Shown: in pieces, positions 1 to 7,552 of the stretch
Position numbering within the stretch: the stretch's first letter is position 1
Layout: each line of letters opens with the position of its first letter
Assembly: GCA_021775385.1 (NCBI GenBank)
Contig: JAJFHW010000325.1
Span: forward strand, 1-14,159
Reading direction: 5' to 3'
Length of the DNA: 14,159 bases
Source of the DNA: Hyphomicrobiales bacterium
GTDB lineage: Bacteria > Pseudomonadota > Alphaproteobacteria > Rhizobiales > HXMU1428-3
Program-made: the position numbers and the translations under genes
Notes under the pieces: model-generated
Told to the model about the DNA's origin: nothing
What the model saw: the letters and a program-made list of their open reading frames with translations, nothing else
The model's database searches: none

Positions 1-1
1 T

Positions 2-448
2 ATTCTCGTTTTTAAATACGATTTTGCTTCTAATATTGAGATCTTGAAAACCCTAGAGAAATATTTAGGAAACCCTCCAGAGCAAAACATTGCCATTAAG
101 AATTATGAACTTGTTAAAAAGGACATAAATCGCCTTTGTAAACATATTGAAACGAATGTCCACCCAACTATTCAACAAGTTTTAAATTTGATAAGGGATC
201 CAGAGTTCAAATTTATAATTGGGCATGAAATTGAGAAATTTAAAACTGTTATTACTGAATTATCACCCAGAGAAAGAGCTAAAATCTATCTCGATATTTA
301 TTGGGTATCAGATGTTTTCAGTTCTGATGAATATCTCAAACCACTCATATCTAAAAACCAAAAAATTGGAAAACATATCCTAGATTTTGGTACATTTTTT
401 AGTTGTCTCATTTCTGCAGCTGAACAAACGACGAATAGATTTTACTGA
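2..448 (+). CDS. HEAT-like repeat protein, N-terminal piece (5' end outside window, frame broken at 3' end)
   Basis: The frame is open from the left edge, so the true start lies outside the window; the first start-like codon, TTG at 44, has no reason to be the real one. The visible 148 or so residues are helical, charged and soluble, with no signal peptide or membrane segment. The frame ends at a TGA at 446-448, but a second frame opens at 384 and overlaps it. Removing one T from the T6 run at 395-400 joins the two into one uninterrupted protein of more than 520 residues. This piece is therefore most likely the front part of the gene continuing to 1580. The region is visibly richer in A/T than the cytochrome genes downstream, which suggests accessory DNA. 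I do not recognise a function for this part. Confidence 0.6.
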   Translation: MLVFKYDFASNIEILKTLEKYLGNPPEQNIAIKNYELVKKDINRLCKHIETNVHPTIQQVLNLIRDPEFKFIIGHEIEKFKTVITELSPRERAKIYLDIYWVSDVFSSDEYLKPLISKNQKIGKHILDFGTFFSCLISAAEQTTNRFY

Positions 449-1580
449 AGAGGAGGCATTCTCGATAATAAAAAGGAGATATCATTTTACTTCAAAATTT
501 TTTACCAGAACATTAGCTCGCTGTCTTAAATCTGATGACCCTGAGATATTAGAGTTCCTCAAAAACATGCCTGACAGCACGGGCAACTCAGATCATCTTT
601 TGGAACTTTATTTAAAAAGATGTCACGAACCCACACGTGATGAGAAAACAGCCGAAGCAAAGACTGTTTATTTAAAAGCCCGAGAACAACTCATAGACAA
701 ACTTACTTCCAAACAAGAATTTGGTATTAAACTGCCTTCACCTGTAGCGGCCACTTCCAATGTTGTTGGAAGAATAAATCACTGGACAGATTTTCGAGGA
801 CAAATAGCGGGCAATCAACGTGAACTATATGATTGCATAGATACATTATTGATTGCCATTAGATTAGGTTCAAACTCAGATAAAGATATTAGCGATTTAA
901 AAAAGCTTCTATGTATAATTTTACAAAATTATTCTGAGCTAAAAAAAGGCAATGGCGAAGAAAGTCCACGTCCCCGAAATTGGAAAAATAAAAGCTTCGA
1001 GAATATATTTTTCCACGGCCATAAACGAGGAACTTTTAGAGAAATAACTATTATGAAGGAAGAGGAACCGATTCGATTGCTCTCATGGATGATTAAAGAA
1101 TTAGAATGGTTTTCAAACCTGAATAAGAATGATCTCAGATTGATTAGAGATTTTGAAACAAAATTGGAAAACCTTCCCAACATGACGAAACCGTCTTCAA
1201 GATGGCTCGCTAAAATTAATGCTGAGTTAAATGAAGCAACTAAAGATATCTTATTAAATAGACTAGAAAATTTTGATCCTATATTCCCTATGGAAAGAAA
1301 AATTCTCTTTTTAAAAAAAGAACACGACCTGATTAGAGGTATTATCTGGGCGTTGTCGACTTGCCCATCAAAAGAAGCGGCACAGCACTTTAATGACCTT
1401 GCCTTTAAGTGCTATCAAACTCAGCCAGAAACAGGAATAATAGCCGAAAAATTAGGGAATGCTTGTATTTGGGCTCTTGGTAATTTTCCTAATAATCTTG
1501 GCAAGAAATATCTTGCTCAATTAAAGCAATCAATACAGCAAACCAAACTTCAAAAACAAATTGAAAAAATATTATCTTAG
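387..1580 (+). CDS. HEAT-like repeat protein, C-terminal piece (resembles repeat region of DUF4132/MolR-type proteins)
   Basis: About 397 codons, helical, no membrane segment. The first possible start is TTG at 387 with no Shine-Dalgarno sequence, and the first in-frame ATG (near 570) also lacks one, so the frame has no convincing start of its own. This supports it being the continuation of the piece ending at 448. The last 180 residues carry repeated helical units with the pattern RLLSWMIKELEW, LIRGIIWALSTCPS, then GNACIWALGNFPN near the end. From memory this WAL/GNA pattern is that of the HEAT-like repeats preceding the DUF4132 domain in MolR-like proteins; no DUF4132 domain follows here, because the frame stops at 1578-1580. 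Function unknown. It may be a degraded gene, a sequencing error, or a frameshifted gene still expressed as two parts. Orientation is convergent with the next gene. Confidence 0.6.
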   Translation: MVHFLVVSFLQLNKRRIDFTEEEAFSIIKRRYHFTSKFFTRTLARCLKSDDPEILEFLKNMPDSTGNSDHLLELYLKRCHEPTRDEKTAEAKTVYLKAREQLIDKLTSKQEFGIKLPSPVAATSNVVGRINHWTDFRGQIAGNQRELYDCIDTLLIAIRLGSNSDKDISDLKKLLCIILQNYSELKKGNGEESPRPRNWKNKSFENIFFHGHKRGTFREITIMKEEEPIRLLSWMIKELEWFSNLNKNDLRLIRDFETKLENLPNMTKPSSRWLAKINAELNEATKDILLNRLENFDPIFPMERKILFLKKEHDLIRGIIWALSTCPSKEAAQHFNDLAFKCYQTQPETGIIAEKLGNACIWALGNFPNNLGKKYLAQLKQSIQQTKLQKQIEKILS

Positions 1581-1672
1581 AGATTAGGTTTTAAAAATAA
1601 AGAAATCTGACCTTCAGAGCAAATAGACAGCTTCGGGTCACAAGCAGAAACTTTACTAATTTATAAATCCAT

Positions 1673-1688
1673 CTAGCAACCGTGCTAG
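1673..1688. repeat. Short hairpin at the 3' end of the MliC-SH3 gene
   Basis: CTAGCA and TGCTAG form a perfect 6-bp stem around a 4-base loop, and the TAG stop codon of the minus-strand gene (1685-1687) sits inside the stem. Neither side is followed by a T run, so a rho-independent terminator is doubtful. It lies between two convergent genes, where a bidirectional transcript end would be expected. Confidence 0.35.
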
Positions 1689-2317
1689 TTACAGGTTTGG
1701 TAGGTTCCTTCTACGTACTCGCCGACTGAGCAGACGATGCCACCCCAGTGATAGCCGATGCGGCCACGGTATTTAATTTTAAACCAGGGGCGATCCTGAA
1801 ACATTTTATCGGTTCTCTCTAGAAGAGTGATCCATTCGCCTTCTTTAAGAGATGCTTTTTTCTTATAATGCTGACCGGGGCCGGAGCGTACTTTGCCGCC
1901 CCATGATTTGGCTTGCCTTGGAAATGAAATTGCTTGTTGGCGAGGTTCATTATGATTGGAATTTGTCACTTCTGTACATTTATCATCAAATTCACCTTGT
2001 GTTCCAACAAGAGCTGTTTTTCCTTTTACATGCAAAACCCAATTGCCATTTGAATATTTGGAGCCTGAACCTGACCTAACACTGACCAAGGTAATTTTAG
2101 GTGAGCTATCGTGAGAAATTCTTGCGATTGAAACATCGTTTTCCTCTACATAGTCCACAATGAGTGGAATCCCTTCATTACAAGTATATTCAACAGTTGC
2201 AGCGTAACTTTTGGATACAAACCCTAATGAGAGACACATTACAACGAGTGGGATTGAGATTTTTTTGAAAGATTGCTTCAATTTCAGCCTCTTTTTACTT
2301 TGTAAATTATCACCCAT
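1685..2317 (-). CDS. Secreted MliC-like lysozyme-inhibitor domain fused to bacterial SH3 domain
   Basis: A 210-residue exported protein. A basic N-terminus (KKRLKLKQSFKK) and hydrophobic core (IPLVVMCLSLGFV) end in SYAA, giving likely signal peptidase I cleavage near residue 40; no lipobox is seen. Residues 42-115 match the MliC/PliC fold: YTC at 44-46, the SGSGSKYSNGNW stretch at 82-93, KGKTAL, and a closing Cys 114 able to pair with Cys 46. Residues about 137-197 resemble SH3_3: VRSGPG, then WITLLERTD, WFKIKY, GRIGYHWGGIVC. Such proteins block host or competitor c-type lysozymes and bind the cell wall in the periplasm; that role is inferred from the family. The start at 2317 has AAGGGAG 8 bases upstream. 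The longer start at 2347 has only a poorly spaced AAAAAGG, so 2317 is preferred. Confidence 0.8.
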   Translation of the reverse strand: MGDNLQSKKRLKLKQSFKKISIPLVVMCLSLGFVSKSYAATVEYTCNEGIPLIVDYVEENDVSIARISHDSSPKITLVSVRSGSGSKYSNGNWVLHVKGKTALVGTQGEFDDKCTEVTNSNHNEPRQQAISFPRQAKSWGGKVRSGPGQHYKKKASLKEGEWITLLERTDKMFQDRPWFKIKYRGRIGYHWGGIVCSVGEYVEGTYQTCN

Positions 2318-2345
2318 GCTCTCAACTCCCTTTATTTTATTATTC

Positions 2346-2375
2346 ATGGCCTTTTTTCATTCTAGACTAGGCCAT
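2346..2375. repeat. Inverted repeat over the likely transcription start of the MliC-SH3 gene
   Basis: ATGGCCT (2346-2352) and AGGCCAT (2369-2375) are perfect 7-bp inverted arms 16 bases apart. They lie just downstream of the putative minus-strand -10 element, across the expected start site. This could be an operator or a 5' leader hairpin. Confidence 0.35.
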
Positions 2376-2380
2376 AAACT

Positions 2381-2408
2381 CATATATTAGTAATATGATT
2401 GCCCTCAA
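2381..2408 (-). promoter_or_regulatory. Putative sigma-70-type promoter of the MliC-SH3 gene
   Basis: Read on the minus strand, TTGAGG (2403-2408) and TATATG (2381-2386) are 16 bases apart and each match the -35 and -10 consensus at four of six positions. The leader to the start at 2317 would be about 55 bases. AT-rich DNA gives such matches easily, so this is tentative. Confidence 0.3.
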
Positions 2409-2427
2409 GTTTAAGATCAGTTTTGGG

Positions 2428-2568
2428 TTAGGAATAGGTCCAATCGAGTTTTGGCACATTAAATCTCTGTAATTTTCGCGACAAATCGACTTTTTTGCCA
2501 TCTTTAGTCCAGGTGGACCCATAAAGTTGTTGGAAATTGGACTTATTTTTAGTATAAAAAATAAAAAC
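2428..2568 (-). pseudogene. Possible gene relic in the intergenic region
   Basis: A minus-strand frame without a start codon translates to a protein-like tail: YGSTWTKDGKKVDLSRK, then LQRFNVPKLDWTYS, then a TAA at 2428-2430. The balanced composition is unlike random translation of AT-rich spacer. The frame is closed upstream by a stop near 2569-2571, so at most a fragment remains. Family unknown; this may be chance. Confidence 0.2.
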
Positions 2569-2581
2569 TCAATGGGTCCAC
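2513..2581. repeat. Perfect 10-bp inverted repeat, 49-base spacer
   Basis: GTGGACCCAT (2513-2522) and ATGGGTCCAC (2572-2581) are exact reverse complements. The spacer is very AT-rich. The bases flanking the two arms are not duplicated (TCCAG against GGTTG), so there is no visible target-site duplication of a small transposable element. The left arm lies within the possible gene relic on the minus strand. Confidence 0.6.
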
Positions 2582-2620
2582 GGTTGATCAGATCACCCCT
2601 TATTCCCAATGAAATTTTAA

Positions 2621-2703
2621 AGGTCTCTCTTTAAACCATCAGTAATAACTGTGAGACCTAAAAAAAGAATGATTGCTGTTTTCAATGTGAGAGGCGTCTC
2701 TCA
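2621..2703. promoter_or_regulatory. Cluster of GTGAGA/TCTC repeats, candidate operator of the MocR-type gene
   Basis: Three related elements lie within 120 bases of the regulator start. AGGTCTC (2621-2627) and GAGACCT (2653-2659) are perfect inverted arms. TGTGAGA occurs as a direct repeat at 2650 and 2686, 36 bases apart. The 16-base element TGAGAG-GCGT-CTCTCA (2688-2703) is palindromic except at one central pair. MocR-family regulators commonly bind direct or inverted repeats in front of their own gene, so autoregulation is a reasonable inference. No clear -35/-10 pair was identified here. Confidence 0.4.
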
Positions 2704-2740
2704 TCAAACTTAAGGCTACCTAAGCCATGTTGTGTGAATC

Positions 2741-4447
2741 ATGTTAAAAGCTGCTGAAAATGTAGCTCTCATGCTGAATGTGAATACCGGCAGGCCTCTG
2801 CAAGCGCAGTTGTTTGAGCAGGTGCGCGCCATGATCATTGATGGACAGCTAGCCTCCGGCACTCCTTTACCTGCGACAAGAGCTCTTAGCGAACAACTAG
2901 GTGTTTCTCGCAACACTGTCGTTCTTGCTTATGATCGATTGCTCGCTGAAGGGTATATTGAAAGTAAACGTTCTATTGGTACTTTTGTAAGCGATGCCAT
3001 TCCTAATAGTGGTTTAAAACCTTACGAAAATGAGACTTATTCAACTCAGGCGACTAATACTCCTCAGACACTGGACACTAGCTCTGATCTAGAAAAGTTT
3101 GAGGCAGATACTCATCTTTCACATGAGATAAACTCTATTGAAGATAAGCAAGATCACCCTCATCCCTTTATGGCAAACGCTTATAGAGCAGACCCATTAA
3201 TAATAGATTTTAAGCCTGGCACCCCAGATGTCGAAGCTTTTCCTGTTCGTACATGGCGACGTCTGTTGAATCGTAAATTGACGCAAATTGATGATTATTA
3301 CCATGAAGCAATGGACCCTCTTGGCTCCTTTGATCTGCGGCGTGCCATTGCTGAACATCTTGGCCCAGCGCGCAGCATTATAGCTTCTGCGGCCGATGTT
3401 GTAATTGTCTCGAGCGTGCAAGAAGCACGAGCGTTACTAGCGCAATTACTCCTAACTGAAGGAGCCCCAGCTATTATGGAAGCTCCTGGACCTGATGGTA
3501 TTGCTCAGCTTTTTTCTCATTATAAAACAAAAACTTATGGCATAAACGTTGATGAAGATGGTTTGCAAACGTCTGACTTGCCTCCACTTGATGCCTCTAC
3601 CTGTTTTCCTCTTAAAAAAGATGTATTTCAGTCTGATGCTTCCAATGATTTAGCTATTTCTAGTGGCCTAAATATTTCTAGTGGTATGGCATATGTCACG
3701 CCGTCTCATCACTTTCCATTGGGAGTTAGCCTCGCTCTTTCCAGGCGCATTCAATTACTTGAGTGGGCTCATAAAACGGGCATCATGGTTGTTGAAGATG
3801 AATCGACAAGTGATTTTCGTTATGGTGGCTCTCCCCTCACGGCTCTTAAAGGATTGGATAGCCGGCTAACAGGAAATGGCGAAACTGATGCAAAAGGCTC
3901 TCATGCTAGAAGCGGCCGTGTTATTTATTTGGGCGGATTTAAGAAATCACTTGGTATTCAAATTGGGTATTTGGTTGTGCCTTCGTTCTTAATTCCTGCT
4001 TTAAACCATCTTAAAACTCTTGGATTTGGGTCTGCTTCCTGGCTTGAACAAGCGACACTGGCAGAATTTATTGATAATGGCGCCTATGATCGGCATTTGC
4101 GTAAATTGCGTAAAAAATGTAAAGAAAAGCGCGATCTACTTATTTCTCTCCTGACCAAACATTTTGGTGATGATATTGCTCTTTCTGGAGTGGAGGGCGG
4201 ATTACATTTGATTTGGAATATACCAAAGAAATTTGGAACTGCTGACGCTGTTTCTAAAAGAATGTTAGAAACTCATAAGATTGGCCTCTATTGCGTGCAA
4301 TCTGGGGGATCAACTGTTGTGACGAATAAAAAGGTTGATGAGCAAGCCTTAATTTTTGGCTATTCATCGTTGGCACTTGAAGATATTGAAACTGGTGTAC
4401 TAAAACTAGCTGCTGAAATTAAACATAAAAACGGAACGGAACACTAA
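2741..4447 (+). CDS. MocR-family (GntR/aminotransferase-like) transcriptional regulator with atypical PLP pocket
   Basis: A 568-residue two-domain regulator. Residues 18-84 are a GntR winged helix: PLQAQLFEQVRAMI, LPATRALSEQLGVSRNTV, then GYIESKRSIGTFV. Residues 86-150 are a polar linker, and residues 155-560 are a fold type I aminotransferase-like domain with landmarks TPSHHFPLG (320-328), EDESTSDFRY (352-361) and GGFKKSLGIQIGY (398-410). Lys 402, aligned with the PLP-binding lysine of GTFSK, and Asp 353 are kept. The Tyr of EDDY is Ser 355, SGAQ is SSVQ (224-227), the aromatic residue of EDPGYPG is gone, and the loop after the lysine is shorter and lacks its Arg. PLP binding may be weak or altered. 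The start at 2741 has no obvious Shine-Dalgarno sequence; ATG 2771 is an alternative. The gene is divergent from the MliC gene and 37 bases ahead of ccmF. Its target is unknown; the neighbouring haem and cytochrome genes are candidates. Confidence 0.87.
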   Translation: MLKAAENVALMLNVNTGRPLQAQLFEQVRAMIIDGQLASGTPLPATRALSEQLGVSRNTVVLAYDRLLAEGYIESKRSIGTFVSDAIPNSGLKPYENETYSTQATNTPQTLDTSSDLEKFEADTHLSHEINSIEDKQDHPHPFMANAYRADPLIIDFKPGTPDVEAFPVRTWRRLLNRKLTQIDDYYHEAMDPLGSFDLRRAIAEHLGPARSIIASAADVVIVSSVQEARALLAQLLLTEGAPAIMEAPGPDGIAQLFSHYKTKTYGINVDEDGLQTSDLPPLDASTCFPLKKDVFQSDASNDLAISSGLNISSGMAYVTPSHHFPLGVSLALSRRIQLLEWAHKTGIMVVEDESTSDFRYGGSPLTALKGLDSRLTGNGETDAKGSHARSGRVIYLGGFKKSLGIQIGYLVVPSFLIPALNHLKTLGFGSASWLEQATLAEFIDNGAYDRHLRKLRKKCKEKRDLLISLLTKHFGDDIALSGVEGGLHLIWNIPKKFGTADAVSKRMLETHKIGLYCVQSGGSTVVTNKKVDEQALIFGYSSLALEDIETGVLKLAAEIKHKNGTEH

Positions 4448-4484
4448 ATATGATGAGTAACAACCATATTAGAGGAGCGTTTGC

Positions 4485-6482
4485 ATGAGTGGTAGTCTTA
4501 TTGAAATTGGGCTTGGGGCAACAAGTCTTTCATTGATCATTGCCGTAGCCTCAATGATCCTAGCTTTTCTTTCGCTTCATCGCGGTGCACCGTCATTTTT
4601 GCATGCGGCTCGCCATGGTATGATTTTAATTGCTGTTCTGACGACAATTGGCTGCTTTACAATCATTTGGTCTTTTGTGATTAAAGATTTTTCCGTTTTA
4701 TATGTTGCGCAAAATTCGAATAGCCAGCTTCCTCTTCTTTATCGCCTCACAGCTCTGTGGGGGGCACATGAGGGCTCACTGATGTTGTGGCTTTGGTACC
4801 TGGCAACATTTTCAGCTATTGCTGTTTTTGTTCACTGGAAAAGTCACCCGCTTTCAATGCCTTATGTGATTATGACATTAGCAGGACTGCAAATTGGCTT
4901 TATGGTCTTTATCCTCTTTCTCTCAAACCCCTTCATTGAAGTGCACCCAGCGCTACCCGATGGGAAAGATCTGAACCCCCTATTACAAGACCCTGGTTTG
5001 GCCTTTCATCCCCCAACGCTTTATATGGGCTATGTTGCTTTTTCTATTCCTTTTGCATTTGCTATTGCCGCATTGGCACGGGGGCAATCTGGGCGTGAAT
5101 GGGTAGTGACAACCCGGCGTTGGACTTTGTTTGCCTGGGTTACATTAACTAGTGGTATTTTGCTTGGTGGATATTGGGCTTATTACGAGCTTGGTTGGGG
5201 CGGTTACTGGGCTTGGGACCCAGTTGAAAATGCGTCTTTGATGCCCTGGTTAACGGGTACCGCATTCTTGCACTCAATTATGGCGCAAGACCAACGTAAC
5301 TTATTTCAAACCTGGAATGTGTTCTTAATTATAACGACGTTCGCTCTTTCATTACTTGGAACGTTCCTTGTGCGTTCAGGTGTTCTAACATCTGTGCATT
5401 CTTTTGCAGCAGACCCAGGACGCGGAGCTTACATTCTCTTATTCCTTATCGTTGTTTCCGTTATTGCTTATGGTTTATTGATTTGGCGCGGACACCGCCT
5501 GATTGGGCCACACAAAGTTTCGAACCTTGTCTCGCGCGAGTCGGCTCTTTTATATAACAACCTGTTGTTTGTGGCTGCTGCTATCATCGTTTTAACAGGC
5601 ACACTTTACCCGCTTGCGATTGAGGTGTTAACTGGGGAACGGGTCTCTGTTGCTGCTCCTTATTTTAATAAGGTTATGGCCCCTGTGATGCTTGGCATTG
5701 TTTTACTAATGGGTATTGGACCTCTGATCCCCTGGCGAAAATCCAGCTATACGAAAATGCAAAAACAATTTACCATTCCAATTGGTCTTGCTGTTCTTAT
5801 TTCTATTGTGTCTTATTTCTTAGGAGCTACAGACATCATTGCAATGATAGCTATTGGCTTGGTTGGTTTTGTTCTTGCCTCCACTTCACTTGATATCATT
5901 GGTGCTGTGAAAGCTCACAGACAAGTGACTGACCGAAGCTGGCTCTCTAGCCTATCTGTTTTAGCAGGGAATAATCAACGTCGTTATGGCGGGTTTATCG
6001 TTCACCTTGGAACGCTGGTGCTGATCATTGGTGTTATCGGCTCTGCATTTTTCAAGGAAGAATCAACGGTTAATATGAAGCCCGGTGATCAGGTTGTCAG
6101 CGGACCTTACACCCTGACTTACAAAACAATCGTTCCACAAAAGGGGCCGAATTATTCTGAGCGCATGGCGTTTTTTGATTGGAAGAAAGAAGACGGTACA
6201 ACGGGCACTCTCACTCCTTCCAAGCGAAATTACCCGGTTACGCAAACGGTGACAACGGAAGCTTCAATTCTCTCAACTCTTGTTGGAGACCTTTATGTTG
6301 TGCTTGGAAATGAGCATGGCAAGGGTGAAGTGACTACCCGAGTATTCTGGAACCCTCTTGTGAATTGGGTTTGGATTGGCTGGATGATTATTTTATTTGG
6401 TGTTTTGTTTGCCATGACCAAACGGGCTCCCAAAATTGTATCAACCCCGAATAAGAAACCAACAAAAGAGGTGCTGGTGTAA
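4485..6482 (+). CDS. ccmF: Cytochrome c haem lyase subunit CcmF (CycK)
   Basis: A 665-residue polytopic inner-membrane protein that, with CcmH and CcmI, transfers haem from CcmE to reduced apocytochrome c in the periplasm. The WWD signature WGGYWAWDPVENASLMPW is at 238-255. Conserved histidines appear in AHEGS (94), FHPPTLYMGY (175), SVHSF (305) and FIVHLG (507), placed as in the family's haem-ligand sites. The length is normal for CcmF. AGAGGAG stands 7 bases before the ATG. The stop TAA is directly followed by the ATG of ccmG. It begins the ccmFGHI block, and the only gene upstream on this strand is the MocR-type regulator. Confidence 0.97.
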   Translation: MSGSLIEIGLGATSLSLIIAVASMILAFLSLHRGAPSFLHAARHGMILIAVLTTIGCFTIIWSFVIKDFSVLYVAQNSNSQLPLLYRLTALWGAHEGSLMLWLWYLATFSAIAVFVHWKSHPLSMPYVIMTLAGLQIGFMVFILFLSNPFIEVHPALPDGKDLNPLLQDPGLAFHPPTLYMGYVAFSIPFAFAIAALARGQSGREWVVTTRRWTLFAWVTLTSGILLGGYWAYYELGWGGYWAWDPVENASLMPWLTGTAFLHSIMAQDQRNLFQTWNVFLIITTFALSLLGTFLVRSGVLTSVHSFAADPGRGAYILLFLIVVSVIAYGLLIWRGHRLIGPHKVSNLVSRESALLYNNLLFVAAAIIVLTGTLYPLAIEVLTGERVSVAAPYFNKVMAPVMLGIVLLMGIGPLIPWRKSSYTKMQKQFTIPIGLAVLISIVSYFLGATDIIAMIAIGLVGFVLASTSLDIIGAVKAHRQVTDRSWLSSLSVLAGNNQRRYGGFIVHLGTLVLIIGVIGSAFFKEESTVNMKPGDQVVSGPYTLTYKTIVPQKGPNYSERMAFFDWKKEDGTTGTLTPSKRNYPVTQTVTTEASILSTLVGDLYVVLGNEHGKGEVTTRVFWNPLVNWVWIGWMIILFGVLFAMTKRAPKIVSTPNKKPTKEVLV

Positions 6483-7052
6483 ATGACAACTCATCCTCAA
6501 AATATTGAACCTCAAAAAACAGTTCGTTGGTGGCAGTTCGCCCTTATTGGGGTGATGATCATGATGTTCATTCTATTTGCCGCTGGACTGGGACGAGATA
6601 CAAAATTTATCCCGTCTCCGCTTATCGGCAAGGCTGCATTTAATTTTGATCTCAAGCGACTTGGTGCTGAAAAACAGATTAAGCTTTCTGACTATAAAGG
6701 CAAAATTGTTGTTTTAAATTTTTGGGCCTCTTGGTGTGTGACTTGCCGCGAGGAACACCATATTTTGCTTGAGAGCTCAAAGGCACTGCAACCAAGTGGC
6801 AAGGTGCAATTTATTGGTGTGAATAGTAAAGACACCGACAAAGCGGCTTTTGGGTTTATGGATAAACGAGGGCATTTCCCATACCCTTCTGTTATTGACC
6901 GGCAGGGACGCATGGCACTTGAATATGGGGTATACGGCATGCCTGAAACATTTTTCATCAATAAAAACGGTGTGATTGCGGCCAAGCATATTGGTGCTTT
7001 AACTCATAAAATTTTAGCCGATAAATTGAAACAAGCGGAGGCAGTCCAATGA
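6483..7052 (+). CDS. ccmG: Thiol:disulfide oxidoreductase CcmG (DsbE/CycY)
   Basis: A 189-residue membrane-anchored thioredoxin-like protein that reduces the cysteines of apocytochrome c, directly or via CcmH, before haem attachment. One N-terminal helix (about 16-36) anchors it, leaving the thioredoxin domain in the periplasm. The active site is WASWCVTC with Cys 85 and Cys 88, and the cis-proline is Pro 154 in GMPET. The dipeptide VT between the cysteines differs from the common PT/VP of the family but is compatible with a reductase. The ATG directly follows the ccmF stop, and the gene overlaps ccmH by 4 bases (ATGA), indicating translational coupling. Confidence 0.95.
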   Translation: MTTHPQNIEPQKTVRWWQFALIGVMIMMFILFAAGLGRDTKFIPSPLIGKAAFNFDLKRLGAEKQIKLSDYKGKIVVLNFWASWCVTCREEHHILLESSKALQPSGKVQFIGVNSKDTDKAAFGFMDKRGHFPYPSVIDRQGRMALEYGVYGMPETFFINKNGVIAAKHIGALTHKILADKLKQAEAVQ

Positions 7053-7552
7053 GGCAACTAATTGCTTTTGTTTGCATAAATATGATCTTGATTACAGCAC
7101 CTGTTTCCCTCTTTGCGGCAGAAACTGTGACAACCCCGCAGATGAAGGTCGAAAGTGAACTTGAAAAAAAGATCCGCACAGTTGCGACCAAGCTTCGTTG
7201 CCCTGTTTGTCAGGGGGAGAGTGTTTACGATAGTCATGCTGATGTGGCCGTTGAGATGAAGCGCTTGATTGGTGACAAGCTGAAAGCTGGCGAATCTACT
7301 GAAGAGATTTTGACCTATTTCAAAGACCGCTATGGAAATTTCGTCTTAATGGAGCCTCCTGCTGAGGGATTGCATTGGGTGATTTGGGTGTTCCCTATTT
7401 TTATGGCTCTCCTTGGAGGCTTGTTCCTTATTCAAAATCTAAAATCCGGTGCAAAAGAATTAAACGACACCAAGTATGATGATTTTGATCAAGATGATGC
7501 ATCTGATCAAGATAATTCTAAGGTGAGTGAAATTGAGGAGCTGCGTTTATGA
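7049..7552 (+). CDS. ccmH: Cytochrome c maturation thiol protein CcmH (CycL)
   Basis: A 167-residue protein with a signal peptide (about 1-24, ending SLFAA), a periplasmic three-helix domain carrying LRCPVCQGESVYDSHADVA (Cys 51 and Cys 54), a membrane helix (about 109-128) and an acidic cytoplasmic tail. The LRCxxC motif exchanges disulfides with apocytochrome c CXXCH sites and is itself reduced by CcmG. This is the short alphaproteobacterial form, without the fused CcmI part seen in E. coli CcmH. It overlaps ccmG and ccmI by 4 bases each (ATGA). Confidence 0.96.
   Translation: MRQLIAFVCINMILITAPVSLFAAETVTTPQMKVESELEKKIRTVATKLRCPVCQGESVYDSHADVAVEMKRLIGDKLKAGESTEEILTYFKDRYGNFVLMEPPAEGLHWVIWVFPIFMALLGGLFLIQNLKSGAKELNDTKYDDFDQDDASDQDNSKVSEIEELRL

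Noticed and set aside
2513..2581. Inverted repeat as ends of a small transposable element
   Set aside because: Only 69 bases in total, no duplicated target site at the flanks, and no second copy in the window.
2367..2609. 80-codon minus-strand reading frame in the intergenic gap
   Set aside because: TTG start with no Shine-Dalgarno sequence, passes through both arms of an inverted repeat, and another frame of the same strand looks more protein-like.
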